Part shown: one piece after another, positions 26,573-34,718 of the stretch | Numbering within the stretch: position 1 is the first letter of the stretch | How the letters are laid out: every line of letters starts with the position of its first letter | Source: Parabacteroides timonensis | GTDB taxonomy: Bacteria; Bacteroidota; Bacteroidia; Bacteroidales; Tannerellaceae | Reading direction: 5' to 3' | Length of the DNA stretch: 64,000 nt | Assembly (NCBI RefSeq): GCF_900128505.1 | Contig: NZ_LT669941.1 | Coordinates: 3,156,420-3,220,419 of the forward strand | Notes under the pieces: generated by a model | What the model saw: only the letters and a program-made list of their open reading frames with translations | Database searches by the model: none | Told to the model about the DNA's origin: nothing | Translations under genes and position numbers: made by a program

Positions 26573-26760
26573 AAAACGATCGTTTTTTCTCGTCAACAAA
26601 AGTAAGCATTTGTTTCATTTCCGCAATTCTTTTAGGACGTTTTTTTTCAATGTTATGTGCTTTCTTATCAATTGAATAGCATAGTTTGTATGAAAACGCA
26701 TATTTGGAGGACGAACACAAAACCAGTGACGAGAAAAAACGATCGTTTTTTCTCGTCACT
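26573..26760. repeat. CGATCG palindromes, 23-bp inverted repeat pair
   Basis: Bases 26725-26760 form a perfect 36-bp palindrome centred on CGATCG. Bases 26573-26595 share 23 identical bases with it in inverted orientation (to 26727-26749) and, because the second site is a palindrome, also in direct orientation (to 26736-26758). They flank about 131 bp with a leftward promoter at one edge. A third CGATCG is at 26532-26537. The core AAACGATCGT is one base from ARACGTWCGT, the consensus I recall for Mpi-controlled invertible promoters in Bacteroides fragilis. Confidence 0.7.
26597..26627 (-). promoter_or_regulatory. promoter for the DUF6383 gene (ON orientation)
   Basis: On the minus strand: ATTG (26624-26627), a 19-bp spacer, then TACTTTTG (26597-26604), an exact TAnnTTTG. 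The -7 element abuts the inverted repeat at 26573-26595. It points toward the gene at 26480 with a leader of about 110 nt. The tRNA-Lys promoter in this window has the same ATTG-N19-TAnnTTTG layout. Confidence 0.6.
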
Positions 26761-27258
26761 CCTACGCTTTCTGCAACCCATATTACATAAGTCAGCCTTC
26801 AAACAAAACAGTTCCCATATATTATATGTACACGCGTACATTATTATACCATCTCATATACACCTCGAATTTCAGATTCTCATACTCTGACCTCAACCCT
26901 CCATAACTACGATTTATCTCCCCTAAACAACTAAGTTCTTTCATTAGGATAACTAATCCGGAAGTACCTAATGATTTATCCCTTTCCTCCCTACTTTTAT
27001 AAAAGAAAGGCCTTAATTGCAAATATGTAAGGCAAGCCTTACTTTTTTGCAAGGTATACCTTACATATTTGTACTCTATGCCTTTCTTATTTAATATTAC
27101 TGACCTTTCCCCTTAATTATGCTATACTTCGGCCTTAGAGATGCTGATGAAAAGCCTTACTGTACGCAAGCATCACCAGAGGGCCATACAACAAGAGCAG
27201 AACACCCACACCGAACGTTAGAATAAATTAAAAGCATCCGCCATCAAAAGATTATCGT
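26761..27258. other. intergenic region upstream of surE
   Basis: No convincing gene: the open frames are short and AT-rich without family resemblance. It contains the paired AAGG/CCTT palindromes at 27007-27064 and, at 27144-27209, low-complexity sequence without clear structure. The surE promoter follows at 27259. Confidence 0.5.
27007..27064. repeat. AAGG/CCTT palindromes, 22-bp period (array D)
   Basis: GTAAGGCAAGCCTTAC (27027-27042) and GCAAGGTATACCTTAC (27049-27064) are two 16-bp palindromes whose starts are 22 bp apart. A third AAGG-CCTT word lies at 27007-27014, so AAGG recurs at 27007, 27029 and 27051. The flanks CAAATATG and CATATTTG extend the pair into a 23-bp imperfect inverted repeat. 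Operator pair or decayed array. Confidence 0.6.
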
Positions 27259-27266
27259 TACATTTG
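27259..27266 (+). promoter_or_regulatory. -7 element for surE-lpxB
   Basis: TACATTTG, an exact TAnnTTTG match, 28 nt before the surE ATG at 27295. Confidence 0.6.
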
Positions 27267-27294
27267 TAGAAGTAATTATAAAAATAAGTACGCG

Positions 27295-28059
27295 ATGAAC
27301 GATAGACCGCTTATCCTGATTACAAACGATGACGGCGTAAACGCCAAAGGAATTAAAGAGTTAATAGAATGCCTGCTCGACCTGGGAGAAGTGATTGTTA
27401 TGGCTCCCGATGGTCCCCGTTCGGGAATGAGTAGCGCTATCACGGCAGAGAATCCTCTCCGCTATTCATTGGTGAAGAAAGAAAAAGGACTGACAGTATA
27501 TAAATGTACCGGCACTCCGGTTGATTGCGTGAAACTGGCCATCAACGAAGTACTCGACCGTAAGCCCGACCTATTGGTTTCGGGTATCAACCACGGAGGA
27601 AATATGGCGATCAGCGTCCTTTATTCGGGAACAATGGGAGCAGCAGCCGAAGGTTGCGTATTCGGTGTCCCTTCCCTGGGAGTATCCCTACTCGATCATC
27701 ATGAGGATGCCGACTTTACGGAATGTTGCCGGCTGGGACGTATGGTGGCCCGTCGTGTATTGAAAGAAGGACTGCCCGCAGGTACTTACCTGAACCTGAA
27801 CGTACCAAAGACTGATGCAGTAAAGGGGATGAAAATCTGTCGCCAGGCTGCCGGGAAATGGGTAAAAGAATTTAAACGTTCGGAAAACGGAAGCGGGAAA
27901 CCTGTGTTCTGGCTGACCGGCTCTTTCGAGAATGCCAAACCGATCCACCCGGACAACGATACACTGGCACTCGACAGCGGATATGCCTCCCTGGTCCCCT
28001 GCAAACTTGACGTGACGGATTACGATTGGATGAACAAATATAACGATTGGGGATTATGA
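27295..28059 (+). CDS. surE: 5'-nucleotidase SurE
   Basis: A 254-aa nucleoside monophosphate phosphatase of the SurE family. The metal-binding signature ILITNDDGVNAKGI is at residues 6-19, with SGMSSAIT and the conserved SGINHGGNMAISVLYSGTMGAA block mid-protein. Length is normal. It hydrolyses nucleoside 5'- and 3'-monophosphates in the cytoplasm. Its stop codon overlaps the lpxB start (ATGA, 28056-28059), so the two are translationally coupled. Confidence 0.97.
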   Translation: MNDRPLILITNDDGVNAKGIKELIECLLDLGEVIVMAPDGPRSGMSSAITAENPLRYSLVKKEKGLTVYKCTGTPVDCVKLAINEVLDRKPDLLVSGINHGGNMAISVLYSGTMGAAAEGCVFGVPSLGVSLLDHHEDADFTECCRLGRMVARRVLKEGLPAGTYLNLNVPKTDAVKGMKICRQAAGKWVKEFKRSENGSGKPVFWLTGSFENAKPIHPDNDTLALDSGYASLVPCKLDVTDYDWMNKYNDWGL

Positions 28060-29189
28060 AATATTTTCTGATCGCAGGCGAAGCCTCCGGCGATTTACAT
28101 GCGTCGAACCTGATGGCTGCATTGAAAGAGAAAGACCCGGAAGCAGATTTCCGCTTCTTCGGGGGAGACCTGATGCAGGCCGTAGGCGGCACTTTAGTAA
28201 AGCATTACAGGGAAATGGCCTTTATGGGCTTTATCCCGGTGTTGCTCAACCTGCGTACAATCCTGAATAATATGAAGACTTGCGAGAAAGATATCAGCAG
28301 ATATCAGCCGGACGTAGTCATACTGATCGATTATCCGGGATTTAATCTGAAAATAGCCAAATTCGTAAAGACAGTATTACACCTGCCTGTCTACTATTAT
28401 ATATCACCGAAAATATGGGCGTGGAAGCAGTACCGCATCAAGGACTTCCGCCGTTACGTAGACCGTATGTTCTGCATCCTGCCCTTCGAAACGGAATTCT
28501 TCCACAAGCTAAACTACTCGGTGGACTATGTAGGAAATCCTTCGGTAGACTCAGTTGCACAATATAAAGAGAAGCAAGCTGCCGGGCCCGATACATTCAT
28601 AATAGACGAAGGGCTACCTGACAAACCAATCCTCGCCCTCCTTGCCGGAAGCCGCCGGCAGGAGATCAAAGACAATCTCCCGACCATGCTCGAAGTAGCC
28701 GCTTCCTATCAGGATTATCAACCGGTTATCGCCGGAGCTCCCGGACTGGAACCGGAATACTACAAACAATATATCGGTAACCATCAGGCGCGGATCGTCT
28801 TCGGCAAGACCTACGACCTGCTGCAACACAGCCACGCCGCACTGGTCACTTCCGGAACGGCCACGCTTGAAACATCTCTGTTCCGTGTACCGCAGGTAGT
28901 CTGCTACTACGTGGTAGCCGGACGGTTGGCAAGTTTTATCTTCCGCAATTTCTTCCACACCAAATATATCTCACTGGTCAACCTGATTGCCGGCCGCGAG
29001 GTGGTACAAGAGCTGTTCGGTGCCCGCTTCTCTACCCGCCAGATCCATGAAGAGCTGGATAGAATACTGAACGATCCGGCTTATCGCAATCAGATGCTTG
29101 AAGGCTACGACGAAGTGATCCACCTGCTCGGAAAACCGGGGGCTTCCCGTCGCACGGCCGAACTTATCTACCAGTCACTGAGAGATTAA
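28056..29189 (+). CDS. lpxB: lipid-A-disaccharide synthase
   Basis: A 377-aa GT19 glycosyltransferase that joins UDP-diacylglucosamine and lipid X to form the lipid A disaccharide at the inner membrane. Signatures are the N-terminal GEASGDLHASNL, DYPGFNLKIAKF, the SPKIWAWKQYRIK strand and the donor-site motif LAGSRRQEIKDNLP. The start is set at ATG 28056, overlapping the surE stop codon; the TTG at 28047 would add three residues and is less likely. No clear terminator follows before the NigD-like gene. Confidence 0.97.
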   Translation: MKYFLIAGEASGDLHASNLMAALKEKDPEADFRFFGGDLMQAVGGTLVKHYREMAFMGFIPVLLNLRTILNNMKTCEKDISRYQPDVVILIDYPGFNLKIAKFVKTVLHLPVYYYISPKIWAWKQYRIKDFRRYVDRMFCILPFETEFFHKLNYSVDYVGNPSVDSVAQYKEKQAAGPDTFIIDEGLPDKPILALLAGSRRQEIKDNLPTMLEVAASYQDYQPVIAGAPGLEPEYYKQYIGNHQARIVFGKTYDLLQHSHAALVTSGTATLETSLFRVPQVVCYYVVAGRLASFIFRNFFHTKYISLVNLIAGREVVQELFGARFSTRQIHEELDRILNDPAYRNQMLEGYDEVIHLLGKPGASRRTAELIYQSLRD

Positions 29190-29270
29190 CATCTTTTATC
29201 ATACGTCTTTGCAGCATTTCGTAAATATCTCCCATCTAGCTTAATATAGAATGGGAAATAACAATGTGAT

Positions 29271-30014
29271 ATGAAAGCTATGAAGACGTTGAAGACTTTT
29301 TTATTGGTATTAGGTACTGTTTTGGTATCTTCTACATTATACTCTTGCCTGGATGATGACGGCTATTCTCTCGATAAATATAGTGTCGGTGTAGCAACAG
29401 TCAAACCGCTTGGCAACAACTTATATTATCTCCAGTGGGACGATTCTACTTCATTTTGGCCGGCAGCCGGTGTTACCACTCCGAACTTCGATGTAAGTAA
29501 AGAAAGAAGAGCATTCATCAACTTTACATTACTCGGACCGGGTAAAGATATGAACATCGAACAGGATTATGTGATCCGCCTGAACAGGATAGATACAGTT
29601 CTGACCAAATCGATCGCACCAGACCTGGGAGATAAAAACGATGAATATTACGGTAAAGATCCGGTAACGATGAAGTCTGTATGGATTGAAGACGGATATA
29701 TAAACTTCCAGTTTGCCACTTACTTTGAGTACGGAAGCAAACATTTTATGAATCTCGTAAAAATGGAAAACTCCGATACATACGAACTGGAATTCCGCCA
29801 TAATGCAAACGGTAGCCTGTCAGGCGCCGAAGGCTGGGGATTAGCTTCATTCAGACTGAACAGTCTGCCGGAAACAGGAGGTGAGACAGTGACGATGAAA
29901 ATCAAGTACAAATCGTATGATGGAGATAAGACGATTGAACTTAAATACAAATCCGGTTCGACAACGGGGAGAGCTCCGGTGATGGGAACTGAGGATTTTC
30001 AAACGACAAATTAA
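29271..30014 (+). CDS. NigD-like lipoprotein
   Basis: A 247-aa protein with a lipoprotein signal (VSSTLYSC, lipid-attachment Cys near residue 26) followed by acidic LDDDGYSLDKYSVGVATVKPLG, typical of the NigD-like family in Bacteroidales. The rest is predicted mostly beta. Probably anchored in the outer membrane or exposed on the surface. The family name comes from a bacteriocin locus, but most members are of unknown role. Start ATG 29271 with an alternative ATG at 29280. A strong terminator follows. Confidence 0.85.
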   Translation: MKAMKTLKTFLLVLGTVLVSSTLYSCLDDDGYSLDKYSVGVATVKPLGNNLYYLQWDDSTSFWPAAGVTTPNFDVSKERRAFINFTLLGPGKDMNIEQDYVIRLNRIDTVLTKSIAPDLGDKNDEYYGKDPVTMKSVWIEDGYINFQFATYFEYGSKHFMNLVKMENSDTYELEFRHNANGSLSGAEGWGLASFRLNSLPETGGETVTMKIKYKSYDGDKTIELKYKSGSTTGRAPVMGTEDFQTTN

Positions 30015-30056
30015 ACCTTCCCACATAACTTTTATTTTTATCATTTAGTTCAGGGA

Positions 30057-30081
30057 GAAAGACATCGTGATGATGTCTTTC
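30057..30081 (+). terminator. terminator after the NigD-like gene
   Basis: A perfect 10-bp stem GAAAGACATC / GATGTCTTTC with a 5-nt loop, followed by eight T. Confidence 0.85.
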
Positions 30082-30148
30082 TTTTTTTTGTATAAATTCG
30101 TAGCCGGAGATGCAACGTTTGCAACTTGCCCTCCGTTTATATAAACAA

Positions 30149-30679
30149 ATGAACGAAACTACAGAACAACTGATAGAAGGTTGCCGGAGCGGAAAGCGAA
30201 GCGCGCAACTGGCCCTGTACAAACTATTCGCACAGCGATTGTACATTGCCTGCCTGCGTATCGTCGGCAACACCTCAGAAGCGGAAGAAGCCATGCAGGA
30301 CGCGTTCCTGAAAATCTTCACTCGCATCGATCAGTATAAAGACAATCTGTGTTTCGAAGCCTGGATGCACCGGATAGCAGTTCATACGGCCATCGACTAC
30401 GTACGCCGCCAGACTCCGGAATGGGACGAGTTGTCTGACAACTATGCCGATCCCGAATCCGATGGACCAAGCGAGGAAGATATACAGTATTCGGTAAAGC
30501 AGATAAAGGAAGCGACTGCCAAGCTGCCGGCCGGTTACCGTGTGATCCTCTCTCTTTACCTCTTCGAGGGGTATGATATGGAAGAGATTGCCTCTATCCT
30601 GAATATTCAGCCGCCAAGCGTACGCAGTCAGTATCTGCGGGCAAAGCGCAAATTGTTGGACATTATATCAGTCAATTGA
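30149..30679 (+). CDS. ECF-type sigma-70 factor (module 1)
   Basis: A 176-aa extracytoplasmic-function sigma factor. Region 2 is visible as YIACLRIVGNTSEAEEAMQDAFLKIF and EAWMHRIAVHTAIDYVRRQ. Region 4 is LPAGYRVILSLYLFEGYDMEEIASILNIQPPSVRSQYLRAKRKL. I start it at ATG 30149 because the 13 residues before it in frame are not sigma-like. One base separates it from a membrane protein gene that is probably its anti-sigma partner, and an auto-adhesin-like gene follows. Confidence 0.92.
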   Translation: MNETTEQLIEGCRSGKRSAQLALYKLFAQRLYIACLRIVGNTSEAEEAMQDAFLKIFTRIDQYKDNLCFEAWMHRIAVHTAIDYVRRQTPEWDELSDNYADPESDGPSEEDIQYSVKQIKEATAKLPAGYRVILSLYLFEGYDMEEIASILNIQPPSVRSQYLRAKRKLLDIISVN

Positions 30680-30680
30680 C

Positions 30681-31226
30681 ATGGACAAGTTAAAGAATTT
30701 CATAGACACCAATAGAGAAGCTTTTGAAGATGACCTTCTGCCGGAAGGTCACTTCGATCGCTTCGAAAAGAAACTGGCTCCTGCGCGTAAGAACCGTTTC
30801 AAACTTTACAGCTTGTGCGCTTTTGCCGCTGCAGCTTCTATTGCCCTGTTGTTTTTGTTCCGGATGCCGGGCGGTACGCCTGCTCCCATCCATCAGAAGG
30901 CAGCCATTCAGAAAACCTGCAAGGCACAAGAGGAGATCAACGAGCTACGTGTCTATTACAATATGCAGATAGATGATATCCTGGCACAAATGGAGACATT
31001 GTATAAAAAAGAACAAGCTCCGGGCGCAGCCGGCCTGTTACAGGAAAGCAGGAAGATACTCAAAGACAATTATATGTTTGAAAAGACAATCCTTCCTACA
31101 CTGCCCTGTTCAAACGATGCACTGTTTGCCATGAACCAGCATTACAGCACAAGTATCGAGACACTTAACTTCATGCTGGAACAGATGGAGCGGGTGACAA
31201 CAGAGAATGAAAATGACAACAAATAA
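30681..31226 (+). CDS. single-pass membrane protein, putative anti-sigma
   Basis: A 181-aa protein with a charged N-terminal ~45 residues, one transmembrane helix (about 46-62, ALCAFAAAASIALLFLF region) and a C-terminal helical domain outside. The order sigma factor, then small single-pass protein with cytoplasmic N-terminus, is the usual sigma/anti-sigma layout. I do not recognise a named family, so the role is inferred from topology and position. It begins 1 bp after the sigma gene stop codon, so translation is probably coupled. Confidence 0.7.
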   Translation: MDKLKNFIDTNREAFEDDLLPEGHFDRFEKKLAPARKNRFKLYSLCAFAAAASIALLFLFRMPGGTPAPIHQKAAIQKTCKAQEEINELRVYYNMQIDDILAQMETLYKKEQAPGAAGLLQESRKILKDNYMFEKTILPTLPCSNDALFAMNQHYSTSIETLNFMLEQMERVTTENENDNK

Positions 31227-31238
31227 ATAAGATACATC

Positions 31239-32315
31239 ATGAATACAAGACAAACAAAAAGCCGTTCGCTATTACTTCTGGCGATGTTGCTTATCGTAAG
31301 TACCGTTTGCGGCTGGGCCGGAAAACCGGAGAGGATCAAGAAGAAAGAGATCAGTCAATCATTCAGTATCAGCTTGAGCGACCTGCTGCTTGCCGATAAC
31401 CGCTACGGCAACATCACCGTAACGCACTGGAATAAGAATGAAGCACTTATCCGCGTCGAAATAGAGGCGAAAGCGGAGACCGAAGAGGCTGCACAAGCTA
31501 CTCTGGATCGTGTCCAGATCGAGTTGAAAAAGAGCGGAAATACTATTTCTGCCATTACATCGCTCAAAGAACAGCGGTCGAGCAATAACAACAACGAACG
31601 TTTCACAATCAATTATTACATCAGTATTCCTTCCAAGCTGGCAATCAATCTGTCACAGAAATACGGAAATATCAACCTGCCGGATAAGAATGAAGGCAAA
31701 AGCACCATACAGGTGAAATATGGCAACCTGAATGCAGGTAGCTTCACAGAACTTCTTAACCTGGAAGTGAAATATGGAAATGTGGATATTAATAATGTAA
31801 CGAAGGCTAATCTGGATTTTGGTTATTGCGGTAAGGTATCAGTCGGTAATGCCGATCTACTGAATGCGGATAACAAGTATTCCAATATGGAAATCAGGAA
31901 TTGCTCACAACTCAACCTGGAAAACAAATATGGGAATGTGAAGATAGAGAGTCTCGACAGGGGAAATCTGGAGATCAAATACAGTGAAGCGACGATTGGT
32001 TCTGTTAAGGAGTCACTGGATGTCAGCGAACTGGCTTACAGCTCACTAAACATAAAAGAGCTTTCTGCTAATTTCAAAAGCCTGACAGTAGATGCCCGCT
32101 ACGGTAACCTGAATGTGAATATCCCCTCGAAAGCATCTTTCAAAGTGGCTGCCGAAAGTATGAAATATGGCAACCACAATGTCAGCGGTTTCAATGTCAC
32201 CAATAAATCGACAGAAGATAAAGTAAACCATTATTACGAAATCAATGGCGGAAACAAAGGACGCATTTATTTCGATGGGAATAATTATAGTAATATAAGT
32301 GTAAAGGCGTTATAA
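31239..32315 (+). CDS. DUF4097-like beta-repeat exported protein
   Basis: A 358-aa protein with a signal peptide (about 1-27, LLLLAMLLIVSTVCGWAG). The rest is a long series of short beta repeats of the pattern hydrophobic-KYGN (NRYGNITV, QKYGNINL, VKYGNLNA, ENKYGNVKIE), resembling the DUF4097 beta-strand repeat family and predicting a beta-solenoid. Probably periplasmic or on the outer membrane; no lipobox seen. It closes the sigma-antisigma operon and may be what module 1 monitors or controls. A 28-bp palindrome lies 7 bp after the stop codon. Confidence 0.8.
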   Translation: MNTRQTKSRSLLLLAMLLIVSTVCGWAGKPERIKKKEISQSFSISLSDLLLADNRYGNITVTHWNKNEALIRVEIEAKAETEEAAQATLDRVQIELKKSGNTISAITSLKEQRSSNNNNERFTINYYISIPSKLAINLSQKYGNINLPDKNEGKSTIQVKYGNLNAGSFTELLNLEVKYGNVDINNVTKANLDFGYCGKVSVGNADLLNADNKYSNMEIRNCSQLNLENKYGNVKIESLDRGNLEIKYSEATIGSVKESLDVSELAYSSLNIKELSANFKSLTVDARYGNLNVNIPSKASFKVAAESMKYGNHNVSGFNVTNKSTEDKVNHYYEINGGNKGRIYFDGNNYSNISVKAL

Positions 32316-32321
32316 TAGCCT

Positions 32322-32349
32322 GTAGGGGCGGTTCGCGAACCGCCCCTAC
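32322..32349. repeat. 28-bp perfect palindrome, copy 1
   Basis: Perfect 28-bp palindrome with core GGGCGGTTCGCGAACCGCCC, extended to GTAG/CTAC at the ends. It sits 7 bp after the stop codon at 32315. Copy 2 is at 39467-39494. No T tract follows, so it is not a classical terminator. Confidence 0.9.
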
Positions 32350-32367
32350 CAACGACACTACATTCCA

Positions 32368-32742
32368 TCAATACCGTAACGCCAAGACCTTGTCCAGAGC
32401 CGAATAAAATATCAACGACCCGGCAATAGCCACCATCGTCAGGATAAACGGCAGCTTCTCTTTTAAACCAGTCAACAGATGGTTAACGTTTCCTTCGGGT
32501 TGCTGACCGACAAGCATCAATAATCCGGCAAATGCCACGAGATACACAATAATTATACCAATTATCATAAAAGGCGACATCCCGGAATGCCACTTTACCT
32601 TCTTTACTTCCGGCACTTTCAGAGGCTCTTCCTGCATAATCAGATCCATGATCTTCAGGCTCAGATCCGGAGATGGTTCGACCATTCCTTCTTTCAGGAT
32701 TTTCCTGGTCAAACGGTTTATATCTTTATCCGACTTGTTCAT
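32368..32742 (-). CDS. DUF5056-like membrane protein
   Basis: A 124-aa protein. The cytoplasmic N-terminal half (MNKSDKDINRLTRKILKEGM, then PSPDLSLKIMDLI) resembles short anti-sigma-like heads. It is followed by two hydrophobic helices (about 57-78 and 97-116). I associate it with DUF5056, with moderate confidence. Its start overlaps the sigma gene stop codon by 4 bp (32739-32742), so it is very likely the regulator of that sigma factor. Confidence 0.72.
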   Translation of the reverse strand: MNKSDKDINRLTRKILKEGMVEPSPDLSLKIMDLIMQEEPLKVPEVKKVKWHSGMSPFMIIGIIIVYLVAFAGLLMLVGQQPEGNVNHLLTGLKEKLPFILTMVAIAGSLIFYSALDKVLALRY

Positions 32743-33305
32743 AACACATATGCTGTTTCATTCTTCATCATCAACTGCAAGGTTTCGTAGAAGTGTTTAC
32801 GTCCCCGAAACAATTTTATTTTAATATTGGAAGGAGTCATTTCTGTGATCTGACCGATGTCAGCAATAGAACACTCCTCCAGGTAAAAGAGAGTAAGCAC
32901 CAGGCTTTCGTCAGCCGGTAACTTTTTTAGTACGCGGGCAATTATTTCTTTCCGGTCTTCCCGTTCCAGGATAGCAGTCGCACTATCCACTTCACTGGTT
33001 GTCAGATCGGTTGCAACGGCATCATCGTAACTCTCAAAAAGAGATTGCTTTCTTTGTGCCGTTATTGCAGTATTGTAAACTATTTTATAGAACCAGGTAG
33101 AGAACTTACTGCCAAACTGGAAAGACGGAAGCGCACGATACATCTTCACAAAAGCATCCTGCACGACTTCTTCTGCCTCCTCACGATTCTCCAGTATACG
33201 GAAAGCAATATTGAATGCCATCTGCTGGTACTTCGCGACGAGGCAGGAGAAACTTTTGGTATCCCCTGCCAGAATGCTTTTTATCCACTTTTGTTCGTCC
33301 ATCAA
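32739..33305 (-). CDS. ECF-type sigma-70 factor (module 2)
   Basis: A 188-aa sigma factor. Region 2 covers QMAFNIAFRILENREEAEEVVQDAFVKMYRALPSF and FSTWFYKIVYNTAITAQRK. Region 4 covers LPADESLVLTLFYLEECSIADIGQITEMTPSNIKIKLFRGRKHF. The start may be the first or second Met (MMDEQKW). It lies 7 bp after the DUF6249 stop codon and overlaps the DUF5056-like gene, forming a three-gene minus-strand unit facing module 1. The target genes are unknown. Confidence 0.92.
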   Translation of the reverse strand: MMDEQKWIKSILAGDTKSFSCLVAKYQQMAFNIAFRILENREEAEEVVQDAFVKMYRALPSFQFGSKFSTWFYKIVYNTAITAQRKQSLFESYDDAVATDLTTSEVDSATAILEREDRKEIIARVLKKLPADESLVLTLFYLEECSIADIGQITEMTPSNIKIKLFRGRKHFYETLQLMMKNETAYVL

Positions 33306-33312
33306 TCCGGTT

Positions 33313-33678
33313 TTATTGTTCTTTTTCCTTTTCCATCATCTTCAAAACGATGAAGAAATAAATGAGATAGGCAAGACCTCCACCCAAAACAGTAAAGATA
33401 ACAACTGAAAAACCTTGCCAGTCACTCGGCATCGTATCATCCAAACAAATACCAGCCATAGCGCCCAATGCTAGTCCAACCATCAGTAAACCATTGCGTA
33501 GAGCATTGTATTTATTTACCTTCCGCTCAGGCTCTTCCAGTACGATACCCTTTTCGATCATAGCCATACGCTCTTCATGCTTTGTCCGGGTTGTTCTGAT
33601 GACAAGTATCATAAGCAACAGTACAGGCAGACCAACCGCACAAATAATCGCAACCAAAGGAATTAACCATTCTTCCAT
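33313..33678 (-). CDS. DUF6249-like membrane protein
   Basis: A 121-aa protein with three hydrophobic segments: WLIPLVAIICAVGLPVLLLMILVI at the N-terminus, GLLMVGLALGAMAGICL in the middle, and VVIFTVLGGGLAYLIYFFIV near the C-terminus. Between the first two is a charged cytoplasmic loop (HEERMAMIEKGIVLEEPERK) typical of DUF6249-type proteins. I start it at the ATG ending at 33678 (MEEWLIPL); the longer frame to 33732 has an uncharacteristic extension. First gene of the module 2 unit. Confidence 0.75.
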   Translation of the reverse strand: MEEWLIPLVAIICAVGLPVLLLMILVIRTTRTKHEERMAMIEKGIVLEEPERKVNKYNALRNGLLMVGLALGAMAGICLDDTMPSDWQGFSVVIFTVLGGGLAYLIYFFIVLKMMEKEKEQ

Positions 33679-33775
33679 AATTTCAATATTTAAAATGTTT
33701 CTAATTGTTTCGTTTACAGATAAGACTAACACTCCGGAGGAAAGGTTACAAGATAAAGAAACTTTTTTGGAAAAA

Positions 33776-33813
33776 AATACCCGGAGTCGGGCATATTGCC
33801 GATTCCGGGTATT
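33776..33813 (-). terminator. terminator after the lipoprotein DUF1080 gene
   Basis: A 15-bp stem (AATACCCGGAGTCGG with CCGATTCCGGGTATT, one G-T pair) followed on the minus strand by seven T. It ends the leftward DUF1080/oxidoreductase unit. Confidence 0.85.
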
Positions 33814-33842
33814 AATAAGTTAGTTATCCGTAAATTACGAAA

Positions 33843-34697
33843 TTAGTCTAATACTTTGATCTTGATGTTACGATACCAAACGTCGTCGCCATGATCCTGC
33901 AAACCGATGAAACCTTCTTTGTTAGGTCCACCACAGTTCAACAGCAGTTCGTAAGCCAACGGCCATTTGTCTTTGCTGAACTTACTTGCATCCAGCATTT
34001 CTTTCCACTGCTGAGTCCACAAGTGATATTCAACAACCGGTTCGTCGTTCTGATAATGAACAACTGTACCTTTGTAACACATGATCTTTGATTTGTTCCA
34101 TTCGCCGAACGGTTTAGAGTTCTGCGGTTTAGCAGGAATCATATCATACAGGGAAGCAGACATACGGTTACCATCTTTTCCTAACTTAGCATCCGGATGG
34201 TTTGCATTGTCCAGGATCTGATATTCAGGAGAAGAGATATAAGAAGGCTGGCCTTCTACTTCCTGGATCAGGATAAATACACCTGAGTTGGCGCCTTTAG
34301 CCACTTTCCATTCCCATTCCAATTCGAAGTTTTTGAACTTATGAGCAAAAACCAAGTCACCACCGTCTTTTGCACCGGCTTCACCGGCACCGGAACCTTT
34401 AATATGGATTGCGCCGTCGTTTACTTCCCAGGCATTAGGAACATCTTCGCGATCATATCCTCTCCAGCCATTCAATGTCTTACCATCAAACATAGTAATC
34501 CAACCGTCGGCATCTTTCGGGAATGTAGATAAATCTACAGTCGGTAAATCTAATAATGTGTATTCAGGCACGGCTGCTTCTGTTTTTGTTTCGGCTGTTG
34601 CATCGGCAGCAGCGTCTTCTGTTTTCTTTCCACCGCCACAAGATGTGAAATAACACATCATCAGCGCGGCACTTGCAAATAATACTGACTTCTTCAT
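33843..34697 (-). CDS. 3-keto-disaccharide hydrolase (DUF1080) lipoprotein
   Basis: A 284-aa exported protein. The lipoprotein signal ends in CYFTSCGGGKK (Cys near residue 20), then an Ala/Thr/Glu-rich linker. The single DUF1080 domain (about 65-284) has motifs WITMFDGKTLNGWRGYD, FELEWEWKVAKGANSGVFI and the C-terminal FIGLQDHGDDVWYRNIKIKVL. The family is a concanavalin-like beta sandwich; members hydrolyse 3-keto-glycosides. The upstream Gfo/Idh/MocA oxidoreductase, 21 bp away, could generate the 3-keto intermediate, so the pair forms a plausible oxidise-then-cleave glycoside route. The substrate is unknown. Confidence 0.9.
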   Translation of the reverse strand: MKKSVLFASAALMMCYFTSCGGGKKTEDAAADATAETKTEAAVPEYTLLDLPTVDLSTFPKDADGWITMFDGKTLNGWRGYDREDVPNAWEVNDGAIHIKGSGAGEAGAKDGGDLVFAHKFKNFELEWEWKVAKGANSGVFILIQEVEGQPSYISSPEYQILDNANHPDAKLGKDGNRMSASLYDMIPAKPQNSKPFGEWNKSKIMCYKGTVVHYQNDEPVVEYHLWTQQWKEMLDASKFSKDKWPLAYELLLNCGGPNKEGFIGLQDHGDDVWYRNIKIKVLD

Positions 34698-34718
34698 TTT
34701 TATGTAAGTTTAAAACTG

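Noticed and set aside
26556..26759. 67-aa open frame between the CGATCG repeats
   Set aside because: It overlaps the promoter and both repeats and has no resemblance to a protein family.
26725..26760. The 36-bp palindrome as a transcription terminator
   Set aside because: The A and T runs lie inside the stem around CGATCG and no U tract follows it; it is also far from any stop codon.
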